From contig NZ_CP053985.1 of the NCBI RefSeq assembly GCF_013267355.1, forward strand, positions 4,712,001-4,776,000: a stretch of DNA of 64,000 bases, given 5' to 3'. Both the position numbers and the translations under genes were made by a program. The notes below the pieces were generated by a model. The model searched no databases and was not told the origin of the DNA. It was given only the letters and a program-made list of their open reading frames with translations. This DNA comes from Achromobacter pestifer (GTDB taxonomy: Bacteria > Pseudomonadota > Gammaproteobacteria > Burkholderiales > Burkholderiaceae_B). Of the stretch, positions 47,694 to 56,648 are shown one piece after another. Every line of letters starts with the position of its first letter. Positions within the stretch are counted from its first letter, which is position 1.

Positions 47694-49079
47694 ATGCAAG
47701 ACCAAGATTTGTATGCGAATTGGCCCGAAAAGCTGGTGCCTGGCGAGGGCCCCCGCTACCGCCAGATCGCCGATTTCATCGAGCGGGCCGTGGCGCAAAA
47801 GCGGCTGCAGGCCGGTGACCGGCTGCCGCCGCAGCGCGGCCTGGCGCAGCGGTTGGGCGTGGACCTGACCACGGTGACCCGCGCCTACGCCGAAGCCGGC
47901 CTGCGCGGCCTGCTCGATCCACGCGGCGCGCTGGGCACCTTCATCGCCCGGCCAGCCCAGCAGTCCGTGCAGTTGATCGACCTGGGCATGAACATGCCGC
48001 CCGCGCCGCTGGGCTGCGACCTGCAGGAACTGGTGCAGCGCGGGCTGGCCAAGGTCATGGACCGGCACGACATGAACGTGATGATGGCCTACCACCTGGC
48101 CGGCGGCGGCCCGGACGCGCGCGAGGCCGGCGCGCAATGGCTGGCGCAGGCCATGGGGTCGGTGGATCCGGACCTGGTGCTGGTCTGCCCAGGCGCGCAG
48201 GCGGCGCTGGCCGCGCTGATCCTGGCCTATAGCGTACCGGGCGACAGCATCGTGGCCGAACCCATGGTGTATCCGGGCCTGTTGAGCGCGGCCCGGCATC
48301 TGGGCCGCAAGGTGCTGGCGGCCGAGGCCGACGGCGACGGCATGACGCCCGCGGGCCTGGAGCGCGCGTGCCGCGAAAGCGGCAGCCGCCTGGTCTACCT
48401 CAACCCCACCTTGCAGAATCCCACCACGCACACGATGAGCGCGCAGCGCCGGCGCGACCTGTTGCGTTCGGCCGTGGCCTGCGGCGCCAGGGTCATCGAG
48501 GATGATCCTTACCGCCTGTTCCTGGACGACGCGCCGCCGACGCTGGCAAGCCATGCGCCGGCTTCCGTGTTCCACCTCGCGACGCTGGCCAAGTGCCTGA
48601 CGCCGGGCCTGCGCACGGCCTTTGTGCTGTGCCCTGACGAGGATAGCCGCGAGCGGGTGCTGGCCGCCATGCGCTCCTTCGCCCTGATGGCCGCGCCGCT
48701 GATGGGCGCCTTGACCACGCAGTGGATCACTGGCGGGTCCGCGCAGGCGGTCCTGAACGGCGTGCGGGCCGAGGCGCAGGCGCGCCAGCGCATTGCCCGC
48801 CAGGTGTTGCCGGGACCGTTCGGTTCCGAGGCCGCGGGCATCCATCTGTGGCAAGTGCTGCCGGATCCGTGGACGGCGGCGGACCTGGCGCGCGCGGCGC
48901 GCGAAGAGGGTTTGAGCGTGGCGTCGTCCGACGTGTTCCAGGCAGGCGCGGCCGCGCCCAATGCGATCCGCATTTCGCTGGGGGGCGTGAAGGACAGGGA
49001 GGAACTGGCGCAGGCGCTGGCAAAGCTGGCCGAGCTGATGCGCAGGCGGCCGTATGCGCCGCGCGATCCCATCGTCTGA
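47694..49079 (+). CDS. MocR-type regulator (GntR HTH fused to aminotransferase)
   Basis: A 461-residue PLP-dependent regulator. The N-terminal GntR winged helix is YRQIADFIERAVAQKRLQAG and LPPQRGLAQRLGVDLTTVTR; after a linker comes a class I aminotransferase domain with LVYLNPTLQNPTTHTMS, VIEDDPYRLF and HLATLAKCLTPGLRTAF (PLP Lys). Such proteins sense PLP or an amino compound and control nearby genes. The start at 47694 (MQDQDLY) is preferred to 47646. Divergent from cyoABCD-aminotransferase, which it may control. Confidence 0.92.
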   Translation: MQDQDLYANWPEKLVPGEGPRYRQIADFIERAVAQKRLQAGDRLPPQRGLAQRLGVDLTTVTRAYAEAGLRGLLDPRGALGTFIARPAQQSVQLIDLGMNMPPAPLGCDLQELVQRGLAKVMDRHDMNVMMAYHLAGGGPDAREAGAQWLAQAMGSVDPDLVLVCPGAQAALAALILAYSVPGDSIVAEPMVYPGLLSAARHLGRKVLAAEADGDGMTPAGLERACRESGSRLVYLNPTLQNPTTHTMSAQRRRDLLRSAVACGARVIEDDPYRLFLDDAPPTLASHAPASVFHLATLAKCLTPGLRTAFVLCPDEDSRERVLAAMRSFALMAAPLMGALTTQWITGGSAQAVLNGVRAEAQARQRIARQVLPGPFGSEAAGIHLWQVLPDPWTAADLARAAREEGLSVASSDVFQAGAAAPNAIRISLGGVKDREELAQALAKLAELMRRRPYAPRDPIV

Positions 49080-49084
49080 AAAGC

Positions 49085-49113
49085 GCATCGCCGCCGGAAG
49101 CCGGCGGCGATGC
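49085..49113. terminator. Bidirectional terminator hairpin
   Basis: GCATCGCCGCCGG, AAG, CCGGCGGCGATGC: a perfect 13-bp stem between the convergent MocR and GGT genes. On the minus strand CTTTTC follows; on the plus strand TTG. Likely stops both transcripts. Confidence 0.7.
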
Positions 49114-49161
49114 TTGAATCATGGCAACCGGGCCGGGCTTGGCGCCTGGCCCGTCCGGGGC

Positions 49162-50757
49162 TTAGAAGCCCACGGCCTGGCCATCGCGGCGCGAGTCCGA
49201 GGCGGCCACGTAACCGCCTTGCGGCAGGCGGCAGATCAACTGCGCCGAACCGAATTCCAGGCTGTCGGCGGGCGCCACCGCGACGTTGTGGCCGCGCGCG
49301 CGCAGCGCGTCGACCACGTCCGCCGGCAGGTGCGCTTCCACGTTGACCACCGGGCCTTTTTCCACGCGGAAGCGCGGCGCGTCGCTCATGGCCTGCGGGT
49401 TCTGGCCGAACGCCGCCAGGCGCGTGACCATCTGCAGATGGCCCTGGGCCTGCATCGATCCGCCCATCACGCCGAACGACATCAGCGGCTGGCCGCCGCG
49501 CGTGACGAAGGCCGGGATGATGGTGTGCATCGGCTTCTTGCGCGGCGCGACCTGGTTGGCATGGCCGGGCGTGAGCACGAAGTTCAGGCCGCGGTTGTGC
49601 AGGCTGATGCCGGTGTCGGGCACCACCACGCCGGAACCGAAGCCGTGGTAGTTGGACTGGATGAAGGACACCATGGTGCCGCTGGCATCGGCCGCCGTCA
49701 GGTATACGGTGCCGCCAGTGGCGGGCGTGCCCGCGACCGGCACGCTGGCGCGATCCATGGAGATCTGGCGCGCGCGCTCGGCCAGGTAGGCGCGGTCCAG
49801 CAGGGCCGCGGCGCTGGTGCGCATGTGGCGCGGATCGGCGACGTGGTGATGCAGGTCCGCGAAAGCCAGCTTCATCGCTTCGATGCTGACGTGGTAGTAG
49901 TCCGCGCTGTCGCGGCCCATGCTTTCCAGGTCGAACTGTTCCAGCATGCCCAGCGCCATCAGCGCCGAGATGCCCTGGCCGCTGGGCGGGATCTCGTGCA
50001 GCTCGTAGCCGCGGAACGATTGCGAGATCGGCGCGACCCATTCGGGGCGGTGTTCGGCCAGGTCGTCGGCGCTGAGCGCGCCGCCGGTCTGGCTGGCGAA
50101 GTCGGCGATCTTGCGGGCGAGTTCACCGCGGTAGAAGCTTTCGCCGCCGCTTTCGGCGATGGCGCGCAGCGTCTTGCCTTGCGCGGGAAAGCGCCACCAT
50201 TCGCCGGCCTGCGGCGCGCGGCCCCCGGGCAGGAAGGCGGCGGCAAAGCCCGGTTCCTGCGCCAGCTTGGGCGCCTGCGTGGCCCACTGGCGGGCGATGG
50301 TGGGCGAGACCGCGAACCCTTCCTCGGCATAGGCGATGGCGGGTTCGAACAACTGCGCGAAAGGCAGCTTGCCGAAGCGTTCCGACAGCGCCTTCCAGCC
50401 CGCGACCTGTCCCGGCACGGTCACCGTGCCCCAGCCGGTGCCGGGCATGGCGTCGCGGCCGGCGAAGTACTCCGGCGTCCACGCGGCGGGCGCGCAGCCG
50501 CTGGAATTCAGGCCGTGCAGCTGGCCGTCATGCCAGACCAGCGCGAACATGTCGCCGCCGATGCCGTTCATGACGGGTTCGACCACCGTCAGCGCGATGG
50601 CGGTGGCGATGGCGCTGTCCACGGCATTGCCGCCGGCCAGCAGCATGCGCAGCCCGGCTTGGGCCGCCAGCGGCTGGCTGGTCGCGACCGCGTTGGAGGC
50701 CAGGACCGGCATTTTCCGGGAGGCGTAGGGGAAAGACCAATCGAAGGGTAAAGACAT
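49162..50757 (-). CDS. Gamma-glutamyltransferase family protein
   Basis: A 531-residue GGT-type Ntn hydrolase. GGNAVDSAIATAIALTVVEP, GIGGDMFALVW near the start and SFGVMGGSMQAQGHL near the end fit the family. The nucleophile Thr is probably the first Thr of GGTVYLTAADASGT, where the classical TTH is TVY. No signal peptide, so a cytoplasmic enzyme. It follows a Bug gene by 24 bases in the same direction; this repeats the GGT-Bug link seen at 13-16 kb. Substrate unknown; a gamma-glutamyl or other N-acyl compound is likely. Confidence 0.9.
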   Translation of the reverse strand: MSLPFDWSFPYASRKMPVLASNAVATSQPLAAQAGLRMLLAGGNAVDSAIATAIALTVVEPVMNGIGGDMFALVWHDGQLHGLNSSGCAPAAWTPEYFAGRDAMPGTGWGTVTVPGQVAGWKALSERFGKLPFAQLFEPAIAYAEEGFAVSPTIARQWATQAPKLAQEPGFAAAFLPGGRAPQAGEWWRFPAQGKTLRAIAESGGESFYRGELARKIADFASQTGGALSADDLAEHRPEWVAPISQSFRGYELHEIPPSGQGISALMALGMLEQFDLESMGRDSADYYHVSIEAMKLAFADLHHHVADPRHMRTSAAALLDRAYLAERARQISMDRASVPVAGTPATGGTVYLTAADASGTMVSFIQSNYHGFGSGVVVPDTGISLHNRGLNFVLTPGHANQVAPRKKPMHTIIPAFVTRGGQPLMSFGVMGGSMQAQGHLQMVTRLAAFGQNPQAMSDAPRFRVEKGPVVNVEAHLPADVVDALRARGHNVAVAPADSLEFGSAQLICRLPQGGYVAASDSRRDGQAVGF

Positions 50758-50781
50758 GGATGCGGGAACTCGTGAAGAAAA

Positions 50782-51756
50782 TTACTGCGGCGTGATGCCG
50801 GCCTGATCGATCAGCTGCTTGGTGCGCGGGATTTCGGACTTGATGAAAGCGGCGAACTCTTCGCGGCTGCCGCCGCGGGGCTCCGCACCGGCTTCCGCGA
50901 GCTTACTGCGCAGCGCCGGATCGGCAAGCACTTTGTTGACGGCTCGGTTGAGCTTGTCGAGCACCGGAGCGGGCGTGCCTTCGGGCGCGACCAGACCGTA
51001 CCACGGCGCGATGTCGTAGCCGGCGTAGCCCTGTTCCGCGATCGTGGGGATCTCGGGCGCCAGCGCCGAGCGCTTGGCGTTGGACATGCCCAGCGCCAGC
51101 AGCGCGCCGCTCTTGGCCTGGGGCAGGCCGGTCATGATGGTGTCGAAGTACATCGAGACCTGGCCGCTGAGCAGCGCGGGGATGGCTTCGCCCGCGCCCT
51201 TGTACGGCACGTGCAGGATGTCGATGCCGGCGACCGACTTGAGCATTTCGCCCGCCATGTGGGAAGTCGTGCCGGTGCCGAACGAGGCGTAGGTCAGCTT
51301 GCCCGGGTTGGCGCGGGCGTAGGCCACCATTTCCGGCAGGGTCTTGAACGGCTGCGACGGGTTGGCCAGCAGGATATTGGGCGTGTAGGCCACCAGGGAC
51401 ACCAGCGCGAAGGCGTCCGGGTCGTAGGACAGGCGCTTCTGCAAAAAGCGGTTGGTGACGATGGCGGCGGGACCGCCCATCAACAGCGTATAGCCGTCGG
51501 GCGTTGCGCGCGCGACCGAGGCGCTGCCGATGGCGGCCGCGGCGCCCGGACGGGCCTCGACGACGAAGGGCTGGCCCAGTTCCGTCGACAGCGCAGCGCC
51601 CAGCTGGCGCGAAATCAGGTCGGTGGCGGAGCCCGCCTGGAAGGGCACGACGATGCGCACCGGATGCTGCGGCCAGTCGGTCGCCTGGGCGCCCGCCTGG
51701 GCGGCGCAGGCCATGGCGGCGGCGCCTGCCAGCGCCCGGATGAAACGAAACTTCAT
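50782..51756 (-). CDS. Bug-family tripartite tricarboxylate transporter receptor
   Basis: A 324-residue periplasmic binding protein. Sec signal to about residue 24 (AACAAQAGAQATDW), then PVRIVVPFQAGSATDLIS, VEARPGAAAAIG, ATPDGYTLLMGG and HVPYKGAGEAIPALLSGQV. GGGGAA precedes the ATG. It starts a two-gene unit with the GGT-type gene and is divergent from a GntR/FCD regulator. It probably imports, with TctAB from elsewhere, the compound cleaved by the GGT-like enzyme. Confidence 0.93.
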   Translation of the reverse strand: MKFRFIRALAGAAAMACAAQAGAQATDWPQHPVRIVVPFQAGSATDLISRQLGAALSTELGQPFVVEARPGAAAAIGSASVARATPDGYTLLMGGPAAIVTNRFLQKRLSYDPDAFALVSLVAYTPNILLANPSQPFKTLPEMVAYARANPGKLTYASFGTGTTSHMAGEMLKSVAGIDILHVPYKGAGEAIPALLSGQVSMYFDTIMTGLPQAKSGALLALGMSNAKRSALAPEIPTIAEQGYAGYDIAPWYGLVAPEGTPAPVLDKLNRAVNKVLADPALRSKLAEAGAEPRGGSREEFAAFIKSEIPRTKQLIDQAGITPQ

Positions 51757-51833
51757 GAATTCCCCTTGATCGCGTTATGGAGTGCGTGCAGGGATTAGAC
51801 GCAAGCGGGCATCGCAGGGCTATTAGGATTTGC

Positions 51834-51854
51834 ATCCATGGATCACTGGATCCA
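51834..51854. promoter_or_regulatory. Operator-like palindromes upstream of the GntR gene
   Basis: ATCCATGGAT (51834-51843) and TGGATCCA (51847-51854) are palindromes in a row; TGGATC occurs at 51839 and 51847. They lie about 60 bases before the GntR/FCD start in the divergent region with the Bug gene. FCD-type GntR proteins often bind TGG-N-CCA-like sites. Inferred. Confidence 0.45.
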
Positions 51855-51911
51855 ATTTGTGTTATTTTTGCGTTTATCTATCATGGCGGCTTTCCCAGCC
51901 CTGGATCTCCA

Positions 51912-52568
51912 ATGCTGCAATTCCAGAAGACAGCGATCAGCGCCGAAGACGAAGCCTACCTGCACCTGCAGCGCGAAATCCGCCTGGGCCGCTACGCGCC
52001 TGGCCAGCGCCTGGTGCCCGAGGTGGTCGCGGCCGAGATCGGCACCAGCCGCATGCCGGTACGCGGCGCGCTGCGCCGGCTGGCTTCCGAAGGGCTGGTC
52101 GAGATCCGCGCCAATCGCGGCGCGGTGGTGCGCGGCCTGAATCAGCAGGAAATGCTGGAAGTGTTCGAAATGCGCTCCGTGCTGGAAGGCCTGGCCATGC
52201 GCAACGCGGTGCTGCACATGGGCGCCGAGCACATCCGCCGCCTGTCGCTGCTGCTGGAACAACTGGAGCAGGGGCCGGGCGAGCACCTGGACTGGATCAC
52301 CGCGCACCGCGAATTCCACGAATACCTCTGCAGCTTCTGCCAGCAGCCGCGCCTGCTGCGCCAGATTTCCGAGCTGCATTCCGTCGTCGAGCCGTACATG
52401 CGCCTGTGGGTGGCCCAGCCCGGCCGCGTGCTGCGGGTGCGTGAATCGCACCAGGAATTGATCGCCGCGCTGCAGACGCGCGACCCGGCGCGCTGCGAAG
52501 CGGCCATGCGCCAGCACGTGTTGAATACGGTGCCCGCCTTGCAGGCGTTTCTGGAACAGACGGCCTAG
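51912..52568 (+). CDS. GntR-family regulator, FCD subfamily
   Basis: A 218-residue regulator: winged helix at about residues 8-70 (YLHLQREIRLGRYAPGQRL, EIGTSRMPVRGALRRLASEG) and an all-helical FCD effector domain with metal-type residues (EVFEMRSVLEGLAMR; HREFHEYL; RESHQELIAAL). The start at 51912 (MLQFQKTA) fits the family. Divergent from the Bug-GGT unit, which it probably represses until the substrate appears. Confidence 0.9.
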   Translation: MLQFQKTAISAEDEAYLHLQREIRLGRYAPGQRLVPEVVAAEIGTSRMPVRGALRRLASEGLVEIRANRGAVVRGLNQQEMLEVFEMRSVLEGLAMRNAVLHMGAEHIRRLSLLLEQLEQGPGEHLDWITAHREFHEYLCSFCQQPRLLRQISELHSVVEPYMRLWVAQPGRVLRVRESHQELIAALQTRDPARCEAAMRQHVLNTVPALQAFLEQTA

Positions 52569-52619
52569 GGCGCGCGGCTTTGGTTAGACTGGCGCCATTC
52601 TCCACGCGCCCGTCCTGCC

Positions 52620-53108
52620 ATGACTGCATCCGCCGACCTCATTCGCCGCCTGGACCTGTTGCCGCACCCCGAGGGCGGCTACTACCGAGAAACTTATCGC
52701 GCCGCCGATTCCGTGACGCGCGGCGACGGCGCGCGCCGTTCGGCCAGCACCGCCATCTACTACCTGTTATGCGACGGCGCCTGGTCCACCTGGCATCGTA
52801 TCCGGTCCGACGAACTCTGGCATTTCCATGCGGGCGATGCGCTGCTTGTCCATGTGCTGGCGCCGGATGGGGCTTACCGCTGCTTGCGGCTGGGCGATGC
52901 GCTGAAGGACGCCGGTGCCGAGTTCCAGGCGGTGGTGCCGGCCGGCAGCTGGTTCGCGGCGGAGCTGGCCGACCCGGCCGGTTACGCGCTGGCCGGCTGC
53001 ACGGTGGCGCCGGGCTTCGAGTTCAGCGAGTTCGAGTTGGCCGACGCCGTCGAACTGCAACGGCTGTACCCCGCGCAGGCCGGCCTGATCGCGCGCCTGG
53101 CCCGCTAG
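52620..53108 (+). CDS. DUF985/RmlC-like cupin protein
   Basis: A 162-residue single-domain cupin. LLPHPEGGYYRETYRA at the start, AIYYLLCDGAWSTWHRIRSDELWHFHAGD in pieces (STWHRI; ELWHFHAGD) and the end FEFSEFELAD are typical of the DUF985 family, whose His residues could bind a metal. Function unknown; sugar epimerase-like folds are related. It may be transcribed with the GntR gene 51 bases upstream. The stop shares CTAG with the convergent EamA gene. Confidence 0.88.
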   Translation: MTASADLIRRLDLLPHPEGGYYRETYRAADSVTRGDGARRSASTAIYYLLCDGAWSTWHRIRSDELWHFHAGDALLVHVLAPDGAYRCLRLGDALKDAGAEFQAVVPAGSWFAAELADPAGYALAGCTVAPGFEFSEFELADAVELQRLYPAQAGLIARLAR

Positions 53109-54025
53109 TCGGCGCCTTGCGCGCCCTGTGCTTGCGGCTTTTTCCTGCGCGCGAACTTGGCTTCGCTGGCGAGCACGCCCGCCACGATAAGGCCGGCGCC
53201 CACCAACGCCAGCGCGGGCAGCCGGTCGCCGGCCAGGCGTCCCACGATGCCGCCCCACACGGGCTCGCCTGCATAGATGACGGTGGCGCGGGTGGGGGAC
53301 ACCGACTTCTGCGCCCAGTTCATGGTCAGCTGGATGATGGCGCTGGCCAGCCCCAGGCCGATGGCGGCGCCCGCCCACATCCATGAGAATTCGGGCACCG
53401 CTTCGCCCATCACGGGCATCAGCGCGAACGACACCAGGCCGGCCGTCAGCAGCTGCACGAAGGTGACGCGGCGGCTGTCGACCCTCTTGGCATACAGGCC
53501 GATCAGGATGATCTCGGCGGCAATCGCCGCGGCCCCGGCCAGCGTCGCGGCTTCGCCCGCGCTGAAGTTCAGCGAGCCCGCTTGCGGACCGGCCAGCAGG
53601 ATCAGGCCCGCGAAGGCCAGCGCCACGCCCACCCAGCTCATCAGGCCCGGCGGCTTCTTCAGCACGGCCCATTGCAGCAGCGGCACGATGGGCACGTACA
53701 TCGCCGTGATGAAGGCGGACTGGCTGCTGGTGATGGTCTGCAAGCCGTAGGTCTGCAGGAAGTAGCCCAGGAACAGGGCGCAGCCGATGGCGATGCCGGC
53801 GCCCACCTCCTGGCGAGTGATTGCGGCCATGTGCTTGCGGAACATCAGCAGCGCCATCAGGCCGGCGATGGTGAAACGCACGCCCACGAAGAACAGCGGC
53901 CCGCTGTGCTGCATGGCGATGTGGATGATGAGGAAGGTGCTGCCCCACAGCATGGTGACCAGCACCAGGGCGATTTCCTGGCGGGACAGGGCGAACATCG
54001 AGGTCTTGGACTTCATGGTCTGCAT
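53105..54025 (-). CDS. EamA/DMT-family transporter
   Basis: A 306-residue inner-membrane protein with ten predicted TM segments in two EamA repeats (IALVLVTMLWGSTFLIIH and EIILIGLYAKRVD regions start the halves). The C-terminus is charged (RRKKPQAQGAQ). DMT proteins export or import small metabolites; the substrate is unknown. It starts at 54025 or at the ATG nine bases later; neither has a clear ribosome site. Single gene, convergent with the cupin gene. Confidence 0.88.
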   Translation of the reverse strand: MQTMKSKTSMFALSRQEIALVLVTMLWGSTFLIIHIAMQHSGPLFFVGVRFTIAGLMALLMFRKHMAAITRQEVGAGIAIGCALFLGYFLQTYGLQTITSSQSAFITAMYVPIVPLLQWAVLKKPPGLMSWVGVALAFAGLILLAGPQAGSLNFSAGEAATLAGAAAIAAEIILIGLYAKRVDSRRVTFVQLLTAGLVSFALMPVMGEAVPEFSWMWAGAAIGLGLASAIIQLTMNWAQKSVSPTRATVIYAGEPVWGGIVGRLAGDRLPALALVGAGLIVAGVLASEAKFARRKKPQAQGAQGAD

Positions 54026-54270
54026 CGGGCGCTACGAAATGGCGAGCAATATACAGCGCTTCGGTGACCGCTCACCGAACAGATTCCCGGATTCCGGGCG
54101 GAGCAGGCATATAGCCAGGAGTAATATGACGCGTCCGGCGTCGTCAGACCGCCGGTGACGACAAGCCGGTGCATGCCTCGTTCTTCTCGCTCCCGCCGCG
54201 CCTTTTTTGGCGGCGTTGGCGAACCTGGGCGCGCAAAGCGGCCACAAGAAGATATCGAGGAGAAGCGCAA

Positions 54271-55533
54271 GTGGAGAAGCAAGAGTCGGGCGGCTGGTAT
54301 TTTGGCTGGAATATCGTAGGCGCCGCGACGGTACTCACCCTGTTGACGGTCGGCCTGCGCATGGGGGTCGGGCCGTTCTTCCTGCCCATCGCGGACGCCC
54401 TGGGCTTCACGCGCAGCACGCTGTCCGGCATCGTCGCGATCGGCATGCTCTGCTATGGGCTGGCCATGCCGGTAGCGGGTTATCTGGTCGGCACGCGCGG
54501 CACCCGCTTCGTGCTGCTGACCGGCACCGCCATCGTTGTGTTGTCGATCATCTGGACGGTCTACGCGCGCGGGCCCATCGAATTCCTGCTGTCTTTCGGC
54601 GTGGCGCTGTCCATCGGCCTGGGCTTCACCAGCCCAGTGGCGTTGACGCCGGTGATCAGCCGCTGGTTCACGCGCCAGCGCGGCATGGCGCTGTTCTTCC
54701 TGTCCACCGGATCCATGGCGGGCATCGCGCTGATGACACCGACACTGACCTTCGCGATCTCGGCCGTGGGCTGGCGGGAAACCCTGCTGGCCTTCGCTGC
54801 GCTGTTCGCGCTGCTGACCGTGCCGATGGCGCTCTTCGTCATTCGCGATGAAGCGCCCGAGCACACTGACCTGCTGCCGCACCAGATCATCGACAAAGCA
54901 GGACCGGCCAAAGCCGCGGCGAAGCAGCCGGCGCCCAATGTGCGCGCGGCGCTGAGTTCGCTGCCTTTCTGGCAAGTGGCGCTGGGTCTGTTCGCCTGTG
55001 GTTTCAGCATGAACCTGCTGGGCACGCACGGCGTGCCCATGCTGATGGACCATGGCTTTGACGCCACCACCAGTTCGCTGGGCATAGGCCTGATCGGCCT
55101 GGTCGCCATCTTCAGCACCCTGGTCCTGGGGCGCATGTCCGACCAGGTCGAACGGCGCGCCATCCTGGCTGCGATCTATCTCGTCCGCGGGTTGGGCTTC
55201 TTCGCGCTGGTCATGGTGGGCGCGCATTGGGAGCTGTACGCCGCGGCCACCCTGGGCGGCATCGCGTGGGCCGGCAGCATCGCCTTGTCGTCGGCCATTC
55301 TTGCGGACGTCTACGGCGTGCGGCTGGTGGGCGTGCTTTACGGACTGGTCTACCTGGGCCATCAGGTGGGCGGCATGATCAGCTCATGGCTGGGCGGCTG
55401 GGCCTACGAGACCTTCGGCACGCATTGGGTGGCCTTCGGGGCGGCGGGCGCGCTGCTGTTGGCGGCGGCCCTGATTTCCTTGCGCCTGCCGGCGCGGGGC
55501 TTGCCGCGCGCGGTGGCGGTGGCCGGCGGTTGA
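54271..55533 (+). CDS. MFS transporter (oxalate/formate antiporter-like)
   Basis: A 420-residue MFS protein with 12 predicted TM segments. GTG 54271 is the start since GGAG lies 9 bases upstream; the longer frame to 54169 adds a non-matching Arg-rich part. RWFTRQRGMALFFLSTGSMAG and the loop GRMSDQVERR fit the monocarboxylate/oxalate-formate-type MFS group. It probably moves an organic acid. It is followed by an 83-base gap and the convergent dehydrogenase gene. Confidence 0.88.
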   Translation: MEKQESGGWYFGWNIVGAATVLTLLTVGLRMGVGPFFLPIADALGFTRSTLSGIVAIGMLCYGLAMPVAGYLVGTRGTRFVLLTGTAIVVLSIIWTVYARGPIEFLLSFGVALSIGLGFTSPVALTPVISRWFTRQRGMALFFLSTGSMAGIALMTPTLTFAISAVGWRETLLAFAALFALLTVPMALFVIRDEAPEHTDLLPHQIIDKAGPAKAAAKQPAPNVRAALSSLPFWQVALGLFACGFSMNLLGTHGVPMLMDHGFDATTSSLGIGLIGLVAIFSTLVLGRMSDQVERRAILAAIYLVRGLGFFALVMVGAHWELYAAATLGGIAWAGSIALSSAILADVYGVRLVGVLYGLVYLGHQVGGMISSWLGGWAYETFGTHWVAFGAAGALLLAAALISLRLPARGLPRAVAVAGG

Positions 55534-55616
55534 TGCCCGCGGACTGCGGGCCGATGCCGTCCGCAGCGTTTGCCATCGCGTCCGTGACGCCGGATGCGAT
55601 GGCCTCCGAGCCCGTC

Positions 55617-56489
55617 CTAGCGGTCCTTCAGCAGCGACACCAGTTCCGGCACGTAGCGGTCGCCGCCGCCTTGCGTGACGGCCTGGTCGAAGGTGTGCTG
55701 CACGGCCGCGCCGATTTCGCGCACCGCGCCCGTTTCCGCGGCCATGGTGTTGTAGTAGGACAGGTCCTTTTGCGCGTTCGACATGAAGAACCGCAGCGAG
55801 GACGGATCCTGTTCCAGCAGGTAAGGCTTGATGCGCTCCAGCGCCACGCCGCCGCCGCCGCCCTTGGCCAGCACGTCGGCGAACACCGCCGGATCGATCT
55901 CCGCGCGCAGCGCGCAGGCGGCGGCTTCCGACAGCAGCGCGACCACGCCCAGCGACACGTAGTTGTGCAGCAGCTTCATGCGGTGGCCGGCGCCGATCGG
56001 GCCGGCGTGCGTGATGTTTTCGGCGAAGCAGGCCAGCAGCGGCTTGCATTCCTCGAACAGCGCCGCGTCTCCGCCCACCAGCAGGTTGAGCCGGCCTTCG
56101 GCGGCTTCCTTGGGGGTGCGCGTCATCGGCGCATCCAGAAAGCGGCCGCCGGATTCCGTCACGGCCTGCGCCACCTTCACGGTGGACGAGGGAATCGCCG
56201 TCGAGCAATCGATGATGACCGTGCCCGGGCGCAGGCCCGCCAGCACGCCGCCTTCGGACAACAGCACGGCCTCGACCTGCGGGCTGCCGGTGACGCAGAG
56301 GATGATGACGTCAGACTGGGCCGCCAGCGTGGCGCCGTCGGCGACGCTGGTCGCGCCCGCGGCCTTCAGCGTGTCCAGGGGCTGGTTGCCCGGATGCTCC
56401 AGCACGGTCAGCGCGTGCCCGTGCTTGACCAGATTGCTTGCAATGCCATGGCCCATGAGGCCGATACCAACCATGCCGACTTTCGCCAT
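55617..56489 (-). CDS. 3-hydroxyisobutyrate dehydrogenase-family oxidoreductase
   Basis: A 290-residue beta-hydroxyacid dehydrogenase. MAKVGMVGIGLMGHGIASNL is the NAD(P) fold; FLDAPMTRTPKEAAEGRL is the substrate loop (usual DAPVSGG changed to DAPMTRT), and GHRMKLLHNYV holds the catalytic Lys. It reduces or oxidises a 3-hydroxy acid such as tartronate semialdehyde or 3-hydroxyisobutyrate. AGGAG lies before the ATG. Divergent from the thioesterase gene. Confidence 0.9.
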   Translation of the reverse strand: MAKVGMVGIGLMGHGIASNLVKHGHALTVLEHPGNQPLDTLKAAGATSVADGATLAAQSDVIILCVTGSPQVEAVLLSEGGVLAGLRPGTVIIDCSTAIPSSTVKVAQAVTESGGRFLDAPMTRTPKEAAEGRLNLLVGGDAALFEECKPLLACFAENITHAGPIGAGHRMKLLHNYVSLGVVALLSEAAACALRAEIDPAVFADVLAKGGGGGVALERIKPYLLEQDPSSLRFFMSNAQKDLSYYNTMAAETGAVREIGAAVQHTFDQAVTQGGGDRYVPELVSLLKDR

Positions 56490-56648
56490 CTTCCACTGCT
56501 CCTGCCATATAGGGGTTTGTTATGGCGTAAATCTTACTCTGACTTGCGGATCGTCCGCGCCGCGATCACAGGTACGCGACAAGCCGTGCCGGCCGCGGCC
56601 TTCTTTGCGATACTCGAGGTATTCCGCGTGAAAAAACCAGGCTTGAGC

